Source: Paraburkholderia piptadeniae (GTDB taxonomy: Bacteria; Pseudomonadota; Gammaproteobacteria; Burkholderiales; Burkholderiaceae). Taken from it: a DNA stretch of 64,000 nt. The notes under the pieces were generated by a model that was not told the origin of the DNA, made no database searches, and worked only from the letters and a program-made list of their open reading frames with translations. The position numbers and the translations under genes are program-made. Positions 1 through 8,750 of the stretch are shown here, in pieces (the stretch's first letter is position 1; each line of letters opens with the position of its first letter). The stretch spans positions 1-64,000 of the forward strand of contig NZ_CYGY02000038.1 in NCBI RefSeq assembly GCF_900007165.1. Direction: 5' to 3'.

Positions 1-657
1 TTTAACTCGGGATACTAGTCCCAAGGGCAAGAAGCGCTGCGTCGCTTGAATGCCGACTATCCGGACCACTCGAAACAGGGAGATCCTCTCGACCGTTGTA
101 CCCTTGGTTTCGGGCGCGGCATAAGTTGGGGAGTCGGCATGATGTGTGATGTACTGAACCGCTGACGCGGTAGGGGAGGAGAGCGAGAGCCGATGGCTGA
201 CGTTCATCGGTGGCGGTGAGCTGGCGCACGATCCCGACGAGGAGACGCGGACACCTACAGAAGCAGTATGTGGATGCCCACTCGGACTTCACCACTGTAT
301 CCAGGAGGTTCCCCATTACCCCACTGCGTCAACCGGTTTAGTACAAGGGGCGCTATGTAAACCTCCGCATAGCGACCCGTATCGGCCGTTCAGACTCGTG
401 CGGATCCAAGGGCCGCTTTTGAAGTTCTTCGGCACCTCGCTTCGCTCCGGTCTATAACCAGAGTGGGCCATGCGAGGTCATCTTCGGATCGTTCTCCTCA
501 CGCACCACCATGCCTGCACGATCCGATGACCTGCGCGATAGTTCACCGGTAATTTGACAGCACTCGACAGCGATGCCCCGGCAGCCCAATCGCGCCTGGA
601 ATCCTCATCTGCGCGAAATCCAATGAGATACCTGTTTGCCACAACGGGAGAACCATC
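1..657. other. Gene-poor window start
   Basis: No convincing gene is seen in the first 650 bases. Open frames exist on both strands but have an arginine/serine-rich, shadow-like composition and no recognisable motif. The stretch could hold remnants of a mobile element, but no terminal repeats or transposase motif could be identified. A Shine-Dalgarno-like GGGAGAA lies just before the GTG of the next gene. Confidence 0.4.
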
Positions 658-1155
658 GTGCGTATCCGAAATCCTCGTAACTTGCGGACGATCATGAAGA
701 TCATCATCGCGGTGGTCCCGGCGCTTTGCGATACGCCTGCCTTGACGGCCGGCTTACAGACCGACGCTACGTCTAACGAAACGCTCTTCCTGACGGAGAA
801 CCATGCCGCCATGACAAGAATGATGGACGGCATGTCCGCGAGACCTACGGGTGACGTCGATCGCGATTTTGTCGCAATGATGGTGCCTCACCATCAAGGT
901 GCCATCGATATGGCGCAGGCCGAATTGCGTTACGGACACAACGAACAGTTACGCCGTATCGCGCAAGAGATCGTTGTCGAGCAACAACAGGAAATCGTCG
1001 CCATGCGCGTCGCACTCGGTCAACCATTGCCAGCACCTGCCCCCGCTCCGGACCAGCAACAGCCCGCTTCCATACCTGCCGCCCCTGCTCACCGGACGCC
1101 CGACCATGGCATGCCAATGAACATGCCAAACCCTATGCAAGGGGAGCAACAATGA
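658..1155 (+). CDS. DUF305 family exported protein
   Basis: A 165-residue protein of the DUF305 family (four-helix, ferritin-like fold), often found near metal-homeostasis genes; its biochemical role is not established. The family hallmark MMVPHHQGAIDMA lies around residues 73-85, with two adjacent histidines that may bind metal. A hydrophobic N-terminal stretch (MKIIIAVVPALCDT) suggests export; an internal ATG at 694 is an alternative start, though GGGAGAA supports the GTG at 658. The C-terminal 55 residues are Pro/Ala/Gln-rich and end with repeated Met and His, a possible metal-binding tail. Its stop overlaps the next start (ATGA), so the two genes are probably translationally coupled. Confidence 0.8.
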   Translation: MRIRNPRNLRTIMKIIIAVVPALCDTPALTAGLQTDATSNETLFLTENHAAMTRMMDGMSARPTGDVDRDFVAMMVPHHQGAIDMAQAELRYGHNEQLRRIAQEIVVEQQQEIVAMRVALGQPLPAPAPAPDQQQPASIPAAPAHRTPDHGMPMNMPNPMQGEQQ

Positions 1156-2630
1156 AACACGAATCCGCCATCGCCATCGCGTTGTCTGCGGTCACGCTGG
1201 TAACAGCGCAGATCGCGTGGGCTGGGCAGGCCCCTGGATCGCAGTCCGATCCTGACATTCCCGTAAGCCATCACGATCGCGTTTACGCTGCTGAACAGTT
1301 CTCGAACACCGTGTCGGTGATCGATCCCGCCGACAATAAGCTGCTTGGTTTGATTCGCCTCGGCGATCCGTCGCCGGGCAATTTCAGTCCGTTGTACAAA
1401 GGTCAATTGCTTGTGCACGGCATGGGTTTCTCGCCGGACCATCACACGATTGCGGTTGTCTCGATCGGATCGAATTCGGTTTCATTCATCGACACGGAGA
1501 CTAACGCCGTCAAGCATGTCACCTACGTCGGCCGCTCTCCTCACGAGGCATTCTTCACGCCCGATGGAAAAGAGGTCTGGGTGACCGTGCGCGGGGAAAA
1601 CTACGTTGCGGTGCTCGACGGAAATACATACAAGGAGAAATCACGCATTACTGTCCCGTCTGGCCCCGGCATGCAGATCTTCTCACCGGACGGAAAGTAC
1701 GGTTATGTCTGTTCGTCCTTCAACCCGGAGACCGAGGTGGTGTCCGTGGCCGACCACAAGATCGTCGGCACGGTCAGGCAGGCCAGCCCCTTCTGTCCCG
1801 ACCTGGCGGCAACGCCCGACGGCAAGCAGGTCTGGTTCACGCTCAAGGACACCGGCAAGGTCCAGGTGTTCGATGCAAGGCCGCCATTCGCGCTGATGAA
1901 GACACTAGACACAGGCCCGATTACGAATCACGTGAACGTCGTGCATAACGCCAACGGCACGTTCGCGTATGTAACGATCGGCGGCCTGAACGTGGTCAAG
2001 GTGTTTCGAACCGACGACTTTTCGCAGGTCGCGACGATACAAGTCGGCAACTTGCCACATGGGCTATGGCCGTCGGGGGACGGCAGCCGCATTTATGTCG
2101 GGCTCGAAAACGCCGATGCGATGACGGCGATCGACACACTGACCAACACGGTCATCGCAACGGTGCCCATCGGGCAAGCTCCACAGGCTGTCACTTATGT
2201 GCCGAATGCGGTGCCGGAAGGTAAGGCTACGCAGAACCTGCAAGCGCTAGGTCTGGCTGGTCAGAGCGTTCATATTGTGCTTGTGCCAGCGGGGTCGGGC
2301 AAGACGGCGGATACCGCCAATGTGCCTACGACTGTCGCGTTGTTCGACCAGGGGCTCGTACAGGTTCTCCAGGCCGCCGTCACTGGCCTGCAACCGAAGC
2401 AGCCGTACGTACTAGGTCTTGCCGATAACGCCGATGGCACGGGTGACCTGCAAGTGCTCGCGAATTTCATGTCCAATCCCGCGGGCTCGGCGATCGTCAA
2501 TGCGCTCGGGCAGGTTCGCCAACTGGTCACACCAGGAATGGGCAATGCCGGTGACAAGCGCCGCTACCTCGTAGTCGCCCCGCAAGGGTCGGGCAAGCTT
2601 GGTGCACCCGTACAGGTGCAGTCGCCGTGA
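1152..2630 (+). CDS. YVTN/YncE-like beta-propeller protein, exported
   Basis: A 492-residue protein with a clear Sec signal peptide ending near the AWAGQAP segment. Residues about 45-350 carry repeated blades of the YVTN beta-propeller type (patterns such as FSPDGKYGYV, TPDGKQVWFT, GDGSRIYVGL), giving roughly six to seven blades. The last 130 residues are a separate beta-rich domain without a recognised name. Such propellers are usually periplasmic or surface scaffolds, and no catalytic residues are visible. It starts inside the stop codon of the DUF305 gene, so the pair forms one operon, which suggests that the two exported products act together. Confidence 0.75.
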   Translation: MKHESAIAIALSAVTLVTAQIAWAGQAPGSQSDPDIPVSHHDRVYAAEQFSNTVSVIDPADNKLLGLIRLGDPSPGNFSPLYKGQLLVHGMGFSPDHHTIAVVSIGSNSVSFIDTETNAVKHVTYVGRSPHEAFFTPDGKEVWVTVRGENYVAVLDGNTYKEKSRITVPSGPGMQIFSPDGKYGYVCSSFNPETEVVSVADHKIVGTVRQASPFCPDLAATPDGKQVWFTLKDTGKVQVFDARPPFALMKTLDTGPITNHVNVVHNANGTFAYVTIGGLNVVKVFRTDDFSQVATIQVGNLPHGLWPSGDGSRIYVGLENADAMTAIDTLTNTVIATVPIGQAPQAVTYVPNAVPEGKATQNLQALGLAGQSVHIVLVPAGSGKTADTANVPTTVALFDQGLVQVLQAAVTGLQPKQPYVLGLADNADGTGDLQVLANFMSNPAGSAIVNALGQVRQLVTPGMGNAGDKRRYLVVAPQGSGKLGAPVQVQSP

Positions 2631-2672
2631 TGTTCTATGAGGTCGGCGAGCCGACACGGTCACGGGATCGAA

Positions 2673-3290
2673 TCATTTGTATGGGACCGTTTGGGGATCG
2701 GTAGCAGTCGTTGCGCGTACGGCCGGCGACCACGAATCGCCTCGGTCCCGCGCGCCATTGCTCAACGTCGTCGCGAGCGTCACTCGATCGAGCCCGCCTT
2801 CCCACGCCGATACCAGGATCGTCGCCACGCCATTGCCCACGATGTTGGTCAACGCCCTGCATTCGGACATGAAGCGATCGATGACGAGAATCAACACCAT
2901 CGCGCTGACCGGCACGGTCGGCACAACGGGCAGGCTCGCAGCGAGCGAGGAGCCAGTGCCCGTCACGCCCGTCGATCCCTTCGGGGTCAGCATCGTGACG
3001 AGCTGCAGCGTGATTTCCTGCGCGAAAGATAAGTGCATATTGGTCGCCTGCGCGAGAAGCAGCACCGAGAGTGTCATGTAGATGTTGGTGCCATCGATTC
3101 GGGGTGGAACATGAGCACGGCAGCGAGGCACGTGATAACCCACAGCGCGAGCAACGCCTTACCGAGTTTCAGTGCAGTGTTTGCGATGGCGGTCGGGAAA
3201 AATCGCTTCAGCACGAAGAAGATCGTGAAGTTGACGATCGCAAATGCGATGAACATGCCATCAAGGAGTTGTCGATTGAGGACAAAAAAA
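2673..3290 (-). pseudogene. Remnant of DctA/GltP-type dicarboxylate:cation symporter
   Basis: The minus strand encodes a segment typical of the C-terminal half of DAACS (DctA/GltP) symporters: IDGTNIYMTL, the TPKGSTGVTGTG loop and the helix IDRFMSECRALTNIVGNG, followed by WEGGLD. In intact carriers this sits in a protein of about 430 residues; here there is no start, and the upstream part is missing. A further hydrophobic stretch in another frame (about 3107-3290) could be more of the same gene or of another membrane protein. Reading frames are broken, so no functional carrier is expected. Confidence 0.65.
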
Positions 3291-3325
3291 AGCGCGCAAA
3301 CCGCCCCCATGATTGGGGCATGCTT

Positions 3326-4074
3326 ATGGCTATGAAAATCGGACGCAATGAGCGTTGTCCATGTGGGAGCGGGAAGAAATATAAGCATTGTCACGGATGG
3401 ATTGCGTCCGAACCAGCGCGCCAAACTTTGCCACCACGGCTAGCAAAGGCTGTTGCCGAGGCAAGCTCGAAAGCTATGGCCAAGGAGGCACAACGCGTCG
3501 CTCAACAAGGGCTGGGCCGACCGATCATTAGTGCGGAGATTGGCGGACGCAAAGTCGTCGCCGTACGCAATAAGCTATATCACGTCAAGGGTAAGACGTT
3601 CCACGACTTCCTTGGAGATTATCTCAGGGACGTCTTGGATCCTGCGTGGGGAAACGCAGAACTCAAGAAGCCGTTGAGTGACCGCCATCCCATTCTCCAG
3701 TGGTATGACAGTATCTGCAATTTGCAGCACCGTTCCGGTTTAACGGGTGACTCCATTGTCCAAGTCGAAGCGAACGGCGCATCATCCGCCTGGCTTCGCT
3801 TGGCATACGACCTGTACGCATTGGACCACAATGCTGAGCTGCAGAAGAAGCTGGTCGGCCGACTTAAGAATCCGGATATGTTCCCGGTGCCCGATATGAA
3901 ACCTACGTTGCTGCCGCAATGATTCGGGCCGGATTCGACATCGTGTTTGAAGATGAAGATGACCGCTCCGCAACTCACTGCGAATTTGTCGGTAGGCTTC
4001 GCTTCGACGGAATACATATTGCCGCTTGCTTTGTACCCTCAACAATCAGCAACGTGCATTTTTCAGTTGCATGA
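3326..4074 (+). pseudogene. SEC-C motif protein, frameshifted
   Basis: The N-terminus IGRNERCPCGSGKKYKHCHG is a textbook SEC-C zinc-binding motif (CxCGSGKKYKxCC/H); the start is probably ATG 3326 or 3332. The first frame runs about 195 residues and ends at a TGA at 3920-3922. Immediately before this, at about 3880-3895, a different frame takes over and reads GARYETYVAAAMIRAGFD followed by FEDEDDRSATHCEF, which is the expected continuation of this family. A one-base loss near TTCCCGGTGCCC accounts for the switch. The second frame stops at 4074, and its last 30 residues look unrelated. A sequencing error is the alternative to a true mutation. Confidence 0.6.
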
Positions 4075-4291
4075 CGGGCAGCAAGTGATTGTGAGCGTTC
4101 CCCTTTCGGCTGCAGAGTTGCAAGCCTATAGACGGCATCCTGCAACGTTCTTTGAACGTATTGAGCCCTCTGCGGGGCAAACGATCGAAACACCGTTCAA
4201 GACGTTTATGTGGTTGCTTGAAGCGCACAAAAATGCAACGCGCGCAATTGCTCGCGAATATGGCCGGCTCGCCCAATTTCGACGTCCTTGA
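3947..4291 (+). CDS. Hypothetical protein (or 3' fragment)
   Basis: An open frame of 114 codons whose part from about residue 30 has normal, non-repetitive protein composition (for example FFERIEPSAG and FKTFMWLLEAHKNATRAIA). Its beginning coincides with the EDEDD-coding part of the broken SEC-C gene in another frame, so the annotated ATG may not be a natural start and this may be the tail of a disrupted gene. No family recognised. Its codon use is less GC-rich than its neighbours, which fits acquired DNA. Confidence 0.35.
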   Translation: MKMKMTAPQLTANLSVGFASTEYILPLALYPQQSATCIFQLHDGQQVIVSVPLSAAELQAYRRHPATFFERIEPSAGQTIETPFKTFMWLLEAHKNATRAIAREYGRLAQFRRP

Positions 4292-4388
4292 GCGGCTTAC
4301 TGATCGGGATCTTCTAGAGGAATATGCCGAACGGATGACGTGGATAATTTGGGTGCAGACTTCGAAGAACAAATCGGAGACTCCATAG
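4260..4388 (+). CDS. Short hypothetical ORF
   Basis: A 42-residue frame starting at ATG 4260, overlapping the end of the preceding ORF. The segment FDVLERLTDRDLLEEYAERM is helical and charged like a real protein, unlike the shadow frames around it. It could be a tiny gene coupled to the preceding one, or a second frameshifted piece of it. No family recognised. Confidence 0.25.
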   Translation: MAGSPNFDVLERLTDRDLLEEYAERMTWIIWVQTSKNKSETP

Positions 4389-4623
4389 CGACCAAAAACG
4401 CCAATGCCTGAAGCTGAAAATCTCTCCGTGGATGCAAGCGTGCGAAGGCAAACAGATGTCGAAGACTTCGGCCGCTTAACCGGAGTCAAATGGCTTCGAA
4501 TGACCGAAACGCATCGAGGTTCTGCCATATGTCAATATCAAGCGGGCGTCGTTTCCTGGCCGACTGTACTCATTCACAGAAGCCGCCCGATAGCTGCCGC
4601 TGAACATTTTCGACGGCAGCTCT
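4389..4623. other. No gene recognised
   Basis: A plus-strand open frame here has shadow-like composition and no motif. Nothing else seen. Confidence 0.3.
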
Positions 4624-4782
4624 TCAGAACCTCATCGAACTGGTGTTCTCGGCCACAAACCGCCGTTCACATGCGTCGTCGGTGGACCGTTCAGGCGTCG
4701 GCTCCACCCCGTAACCGGCCATCCGATTGTCGACGGCGAACGCTCCTTCATCGGCCTTTTCGGCCGTGAACAACTTCCCCAT
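4624..4782 (-). CDS. Small hypothetical protein
   Basis: A 52-residue reading frame that starts MGKLFTAEKADEGAFAVDNR and ends with SSMRF. The composition is protein-like and acidic, and a GAGGGA stretch lies upstream at a slightly long spacing. No family recognised. It lies in degraded DNA, so it may be a remnant rather than an expressed gene. Confidence 0.35.
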   Translation of the reverse strand: MGKLFTAEKADEGAFAVDNRMAGYGVEPTPERSTDDACERRFVAENTSSMRF

Positions 4783-4787
4783 CGCCG

Positions 4788-5210
4788 TTGTCCCTCAACG
4801 ACCGCTTCCCCGAGGAGTTCCCGCCTGACGTTGAATTTCCTGAAAGGAGCGCGCCGAACCATGTCGTTGTCGAATGGCAAGTGGTCGGACCAGACGGCGC
4901 GCAGAGACGTAACGCGCCCTTCGTCATCATCGATACGCAGGCGATCGACCGCTACGAAAGCATCAACCAACAGGGGCAGACGAGGATTACGTCGCGAATT
5001 CCCGAAATCTTGCGGGATCGAGGCGCTCACTATGAGCCTTCTGCTCCCGTCGACGTAGCCGAACCATTCATCGTCGAGATTGACGCGGTTGACATCAAAG
5101 GTCCATTCGCCTTTCTGCGTCCGGCAATTCGTGCCCGGTACATCTCGCGGACCCACGCGCGTCACGTGGTCAATCAGTCGGCATGCCGCGCCACAATTCG
5201 ACGCGCCATG
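4788..5210 (+). pseudogene. Fragment of unknown protein
   Basis: The plus frame from TTG 4788 encodes about 110 residues of convincing protein sequence (VVVEWQVVGPDG, FVIIDTQAIDRYESI, AEPFIVEIDAVDIKG) with GC-rich third positions. Beyond about 5130 it loses this character and then runs antisense into the solute-binding protein gene. There is no ribosome site before the TTG, and a small minus-strand frame starts only six bases away. It is best read as a fragment lacking natural ends. Family not recognised. Confidence 0.35.
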
Positions 5211-5233
5211 CACGATGCGCACGCGATAGCGCC

Positions 5234-6043
5234 TTACATCACCTTCTTGTGCTCCGTCTGGAGCCACTCTGAGGACGGCAAGCCCCACTTCTTTTCCAGA
5301 TTGATCAGTTCGCCGCTCTTGTGCCACGAGGCAACCGTGTCCGACAAGAATTTGCTCAACGGCGTGTTCGCGTTTTGCTTCGCAACGGCCAGGCCCCATG
5401 GCTGCACGTCATCCGGGGGCAGCGGCGCATCGAAGTCCTTGAGCTTGCTGTCGCTGAGCAACTGCGCAGTCACTGTGCTGTCTTCGACGAAGCCTACACA
5501 GGAGTTGTTGAGCAACGCGTTAATCGCTTGCGTGAGGTCCGCAAAGGCGGCAATGTTCACGCCGTACTTTTCGCTGACAGCCCTGTTGTAGTAGGTGCCT
5601 TGCACGCCGCACACGGTTTTCCCGTGCAGATCGGTCCAACTCTTGAATCCCGAGCCTTTGTGGGCAACGAAGCCGGTACCGCCGGCGTAGTAGAAAGGCT
5701 GGATAAAGTCGACGACCTTTGCGCGCTCCTGGTTGTACGTCATGCTCGCAAGAATGACGTCGATGCGTCCCTGCTGCAGAAACTGAATGCGGTTGGCTGG
5801 CTGAACCGGCACCATCTCGACCTTCACGCCCAGCCGCTTGCCGATGTCGCGAGCCAGGTCAGGCTCGATCCCGACGATTTGACCGCTTTGGTCGCGCATG
5901 CCAAACGGTCGGTAGTCCGTATTCACACCAATCTTGATTACGCCCGCGTTTTTGACCTGGTCTAACGCGTCGCCGCCTGCATGCGTCTGCGTGCTGAAAG
6001 CCGCCACACAGAGCGACAGGACAATTCCAAACACCGATTTCAC
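5234..6043 (-). CDS. Amino acid ABC transporter substrate-binding protein
   Basis: A 269-residue periplasmic solute-binding protein of family 3 (PBPb fold), the capture component of an amino acid ABC importer. The signal peptide runs from MKSVFGIVL to THAGG. Typical family segments are GVIKIGVNTDYRPFG near the mature N-terminus and GRIDVILASMTYNQERA. The GTG at 6043 is preferred over a GTG five codons upstream because GGAGGAG lies seven bases before it. It is transcribed away from the lysR gene, while the permeases and ATPase lie on the other side of lysR and aspA. The context suggests aspartate, glutamate or asparagine as ligand. Confidence 0.85.
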   Translation of the reverse strand: MKSVFGIVLSLCVAAFSTQTHAGGDALDQVKNAGVIKIGVNTDYRPFGMRDQSGQIVGIEPDLARDIGKRLGVKVEMVPVQPANRIQFLQQGRIDVILASMTYNQERAKVVDFIQPFYYAGGTGFVAHKGSGFKSWTDLHGKTVCGVQGTYYNRAVSEKYGVNIAAFADLTQAINALLNNSCVGFVEDSTVTAQLLSDSKLKDFDAPLPPDDVQPWGLAVAKQNANTPLSKFLSDTVASWHKSGELINLEKKWGLPSSEWLQTEHKKVM

Positions 6044-6193
6044 GATGGACTCCTCCACGTTTTGACTCGTGCCAGTTTTCTATGGCCTTCCCATCGGACA
6101 GACACACACGTCCGAGCGATTCAAGCCTAGGCGTGCAGATACCGGTTTTCAAATAGTTGCGGCCCATTATTAGCAACGCTTTGGATAAGTATT

Positions 6194-6215
6194 AGCATCA
6201 TTGATGTTAGATGCT
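6194..6215. promoter_or_regulatory. Inverted repeat, candidate LysR operator
   Basis: AGCATC and GATGCT form a perfect inverted repeat with a 10-base spacer, midway between the divergent solute-binding protein and lysR genes and in locally AT-richer DNA. Position and symmetry fit the recognition site of the adjacent LysR protein. Confidence 0.45.
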
Positions 6216-6270
6216 TACCATTTGATCTGCTACTGAGTCGCGCATAGTCTACTGAAGAGAGGGATCACCC

Positions 6271-7257
6271 ATGCCCGCCGTCAAGTTTTTGGATATGCAA
6301 ACCCTTCAGATCTTTGTGACCACCGCCGAGGAGCGGAACATGTCGAACGCCGCAAGACGGCTCGGCCTGACCCAATCAGCAGTCTCACAAAGCATCCGGC
6401 AGCTCGAAGATCAGTTCGGTGTGGCGCTGTTCAATCGCGGGCGTCGCCCGCTGACTCTCACGGCTGCAGGCCTGGCGCTGCGCAATCGCGGTGTAACACT
6501 GCTCGAGGATATGAGTCGTCTGAAGGCTCACGTCATCGATGCAAGCAGAGGCATCAAACCGGATGTGCGTGTCGGTCTTGTCGATTCGTTTGCGGGGACG
6601 TGCGGGCCGGCGTTCATCAAAGCGATGTTGAACGAGTCCACTACGCTTTCGATTCGCACAGGCCTGACGCCATTTCACAGCGAAGCGCTCGTCGGTCGCG
6701 ACCTCGATATCGTGGTCTCGTCAGATCCTTTGGCGGACCTCGACGGGATCGAGCGTCGGCGGCTGCTATCCGAACAGTTCGTGGTGATCACGCCAAAGCA
6801 GCACAAGGCGGCCATCCATACTCCGGCGGATCTGCGCGAGCTTGGGGAGGCATTGCCGATCGTTCGCTTTAATAGGCAGTCGCACATTGGTGCGCAGATC
6901 GAGCGCTACTTGCGTCGTATTGACGTCCGAATTGCGCGTCGCCTGGAAGTCGACACGGCCGACACACTGACATCGTTGGTCGCGGGCGACATCGGGTGGG
7001 CGATCACCACGCCCATGTGTCTGCTGCAAGCGGGTGAATACGCAAGAAAGGTGAAGCTGCACTTCCTGAGCGCATCGCATACGGGCCGCTCGCTATACCT
7101 CCTTGCGCGCCGCGATGAGTACAGCCATCTGTTCGATGAAGTCTACGCGATCGCACATTCGATCGTGTCGACTTCCCTGCTGCAACGGCTTGCAGAAATC
7201 CATGCCGGACTTCCCAAACTGGTTGACATTGATACGGAGACCGAACATGAGCAATAG
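6271..7257 (+). CDS. LysR family transcriptional regulator
   Basis: A 328-residue LysR protein: winged helix-turn-helix at residues 5-63 (MSNAARRLGLTQSAVSQSIR as recognition region), then a two-lobed effector-binding domain. It is divergent from the substrate-binding protein gene and overlaps the aspartase start by 11 bases, so it heads the aspA-ABC operon and probably controls both directions. The likely inducer is the transported acidic amino acid or its breakdown product; this is inference from position. Confidence 0.9.
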   Translation: MPAVKFLDMQTLQIFVTTAEERNMSNAARRLGLTQSAVSQSIRQLEDQFGVALFNRGRRPLTLTAAGLALRNRGVTLLEDMSRLKAHVIDASRGIKPDVRVGLVDSFAGTCGPAFIKAMLNESTTLSIRTGLTPFHSEALVGRDLDIVVSSDPLADLDGIERRRLLSEQFVVITPKQHKAAIHTPADLRELGEALPIVRFNRQSHIGAQIERYLRRIDVRIARRLEVDTADTLTSLVAGDIGWAITTPMCLLQAGEYARKVKLHFLSASHTGRSLYLLARRDEYSHLFDEVYAIAHSIVSTSLLQRLAEIHAGLPKLVDIDTETEHEQ

Positions 7258-8659
7258 CAGTGGCACCGATGCCTTGACGCGAACCGAGAGCGACTATTGG
7301 GGCGATGTCAGCATTCCGCGCCAAAAGCTGTATGGCGTGAATTCTGTGCGCGGTGTAGAGAATCTGAGCGTGTCCAAGCGGACCATCGCGGATGTGCATG
7401 AATTCGTAAAGGCGTTCGCACTATGCAAGTGGGCAGCGGCGCTTGCGAATCGCGACCTCGGCGTCCTGACGGACGACCAGTGCCGCGCGATCGTCGGCGC
7501 ATGCCGCGAGATCGCGGATGGCCAGCACGCTGCCTCCCTGGTCGTTGACTTGCTGGAAGGCTCGGGCGGTACGTCCACCAACATGAATTTCAATGAAGTG
7601 ATTGCCAATCGCGCACAACAGCTGCTCGGGGGCCTTCCCGGCCGCTACGACCTCGTGCATCCGAACAATCACGTCAATCGCTCGCAATCGACCAATGATG
7701 TCTACCCGGCGGCCATGAAGATGGCGGTATACGATCTGCTCGCGCCGCTCGTCGACGAGCTGTCCCTGCTGACGCAGGCGTTCGAAGCTAAGTCCGGTGA
7801 ATTTGGCGACGTGCTGCATCTGGGCAGAACGTGCCTGCAGGACGCGCAGCCGATGCGACTGGGCCAGGTCTTCGGCGGCTATGCCGCGCTTGCGAACCGC
7901 CTCGCCGACGAGTTGCGGGCGGTCCGCGAAAAGCTGCTCGTGCTGCCGCTTGGGGGTACCGCCATCGGTACGGGGTTTGGTTCGCCGGCCGGCTACCGGC
8001 GCGCGGTATTTGCCCATCTAGTCGAGCTGAGCGGCATTTCCTATTGCGCGCCGGACGATTCCTTCGACGCCATGCAGAACCTCGATGTGTTCTCACGCGT
8101 CTCCGCGGAATTGCGCGTGTGCGGCACGTCTCTAGGCAAAATCGCTGCGGATTTGATTCTGCTGTCGTCCGGGCCTGTCGGTGGACTCGGGGAGATCACG
8201 TTGCCGGCGGTTCAAGCGGGTTCATCGATCATGCCAGGGAAGGTCAATCCCGTCGTGCCGATGTCAATCGTGCAGTTGGGCATGGCGGTCGTCGGCAACG
8301 ATACGTGTGTCGCGCAGGCTGTGCAGTATGGACAACTGGAGATCAACCACTTTGAACCCGTGGTCGCCGACCGGATATTCGAATCGGTGGGATTGTTGAC
8401 GAATGGAGTGCGCCTGTTCCGGGAAAAATGCGTGCAAGGGATTCGGGCAAACGTCGTTGTCAATGAGCGGCACCTCTTTGAATCGATGGCGGTGGCAACG
8501 GCGCTCGTGCCTACGCTTGGATACGCCAAGGTCAGCGAGCTGGCCCGCAAGTCTGTGCACCAGGGGCAGCCGCTGCTCAAAATTCTTGAGGAGACGGGAG
8601 TGCTCAGTGCGACGGAGGCTCGCCGTCATATCGAGGAATCGACGCATCCGGCGTTCTGA
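7247..8659 (+). CDS. aspA: Aspartate ammonia-lyase (class II fumarase superfamily)
   Basis: 470 residues, the usual aspartase length. It converts L-aspartate to fumarate and ammonia in the cytoplasm. The superfamily signature GSSIMPGKVNP carries the catalytic serine loop, and GTSTNMNFNEVIANRA and NRSQSTNDVYPAAM are the other two conserved regions. The NMN-NEV pattern favours aspartase over fumarase or argininosuccinate lyase, although a related amino acid lyase is possible. The ATG at 7247 inside the end of lysR is chosen because the family begins shortly before ESDYWGDV. Placed with the ABC genes, it lets imported aspartate feed the TCA cycle as fumarate. Confidence 0.85.
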   Translation: MSNSSGTDALTRTESDYWGDVSIPRQKLYGVNSVRGVENLSVSKRTIADVHEFVKAFALCKWAAALANRDLGVLTDDQCRAIVGACREIADGQHAASLVVDLLEGSGGTSTNMNFNEVIANRAQQLLGGLPGRYDLVHPNNHVNRSQSTNDVYPAAMKMAVYDLLAPLVDELSLLTQAFEAKSGEFGDVLHLGRTCLQDAQPMRLGQVFGGYAALANRLADELRAVREKLLVLPLGGTAIGTGFGSPAGYRRAVFAHLVELSGISYCAPDDSFDAMQNLDVFSRVSAELRVCGTSLGKIAADLILLSSGPVGGLGEITLPAVQAGSSIMPGKVNPVVPMSIVQLGMAVVGNDTCVAQAVQYGQLEINHFEPVVADRIFESVGLLTNGVRLFREKCVQGIRANVVVNERHLFESMAVATALVPTLGYAKVSELARKSVHQGQPLLKILEETGVLSATEARRHIEESTHPAF

Positions 8660-8750
8660 TGTTTCGCGCTACGGAAATTGGTGGAGATCAGAGGCGACAC
8701 AGCGGTGAACATGATTCAAATCGAACGCCGCCTCGATGAGGAGCAACGAT

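Noticed and set aside
1..540. Open frames at the left edge that might be transposase or group II intron remnants
   Set aside because: No catalytic motif, terminal repeat or intron structure could be recognised; composition is shadow-like.
3960..4020. Minus strand reads SVEAK just where the plus-strand SEC-C homology breaks off, hinting at a tiny inversion
   Set aside because: The expected motif is only recalled from family memory; a five-residue match can be chance without an alignment.
4632..5399. Long minus-strand open frame of 255 codons
   Set aside because: It runs opposite to a better plus-strand fragment and into the solute-binding protein gene; no motif and shadow-like composition.
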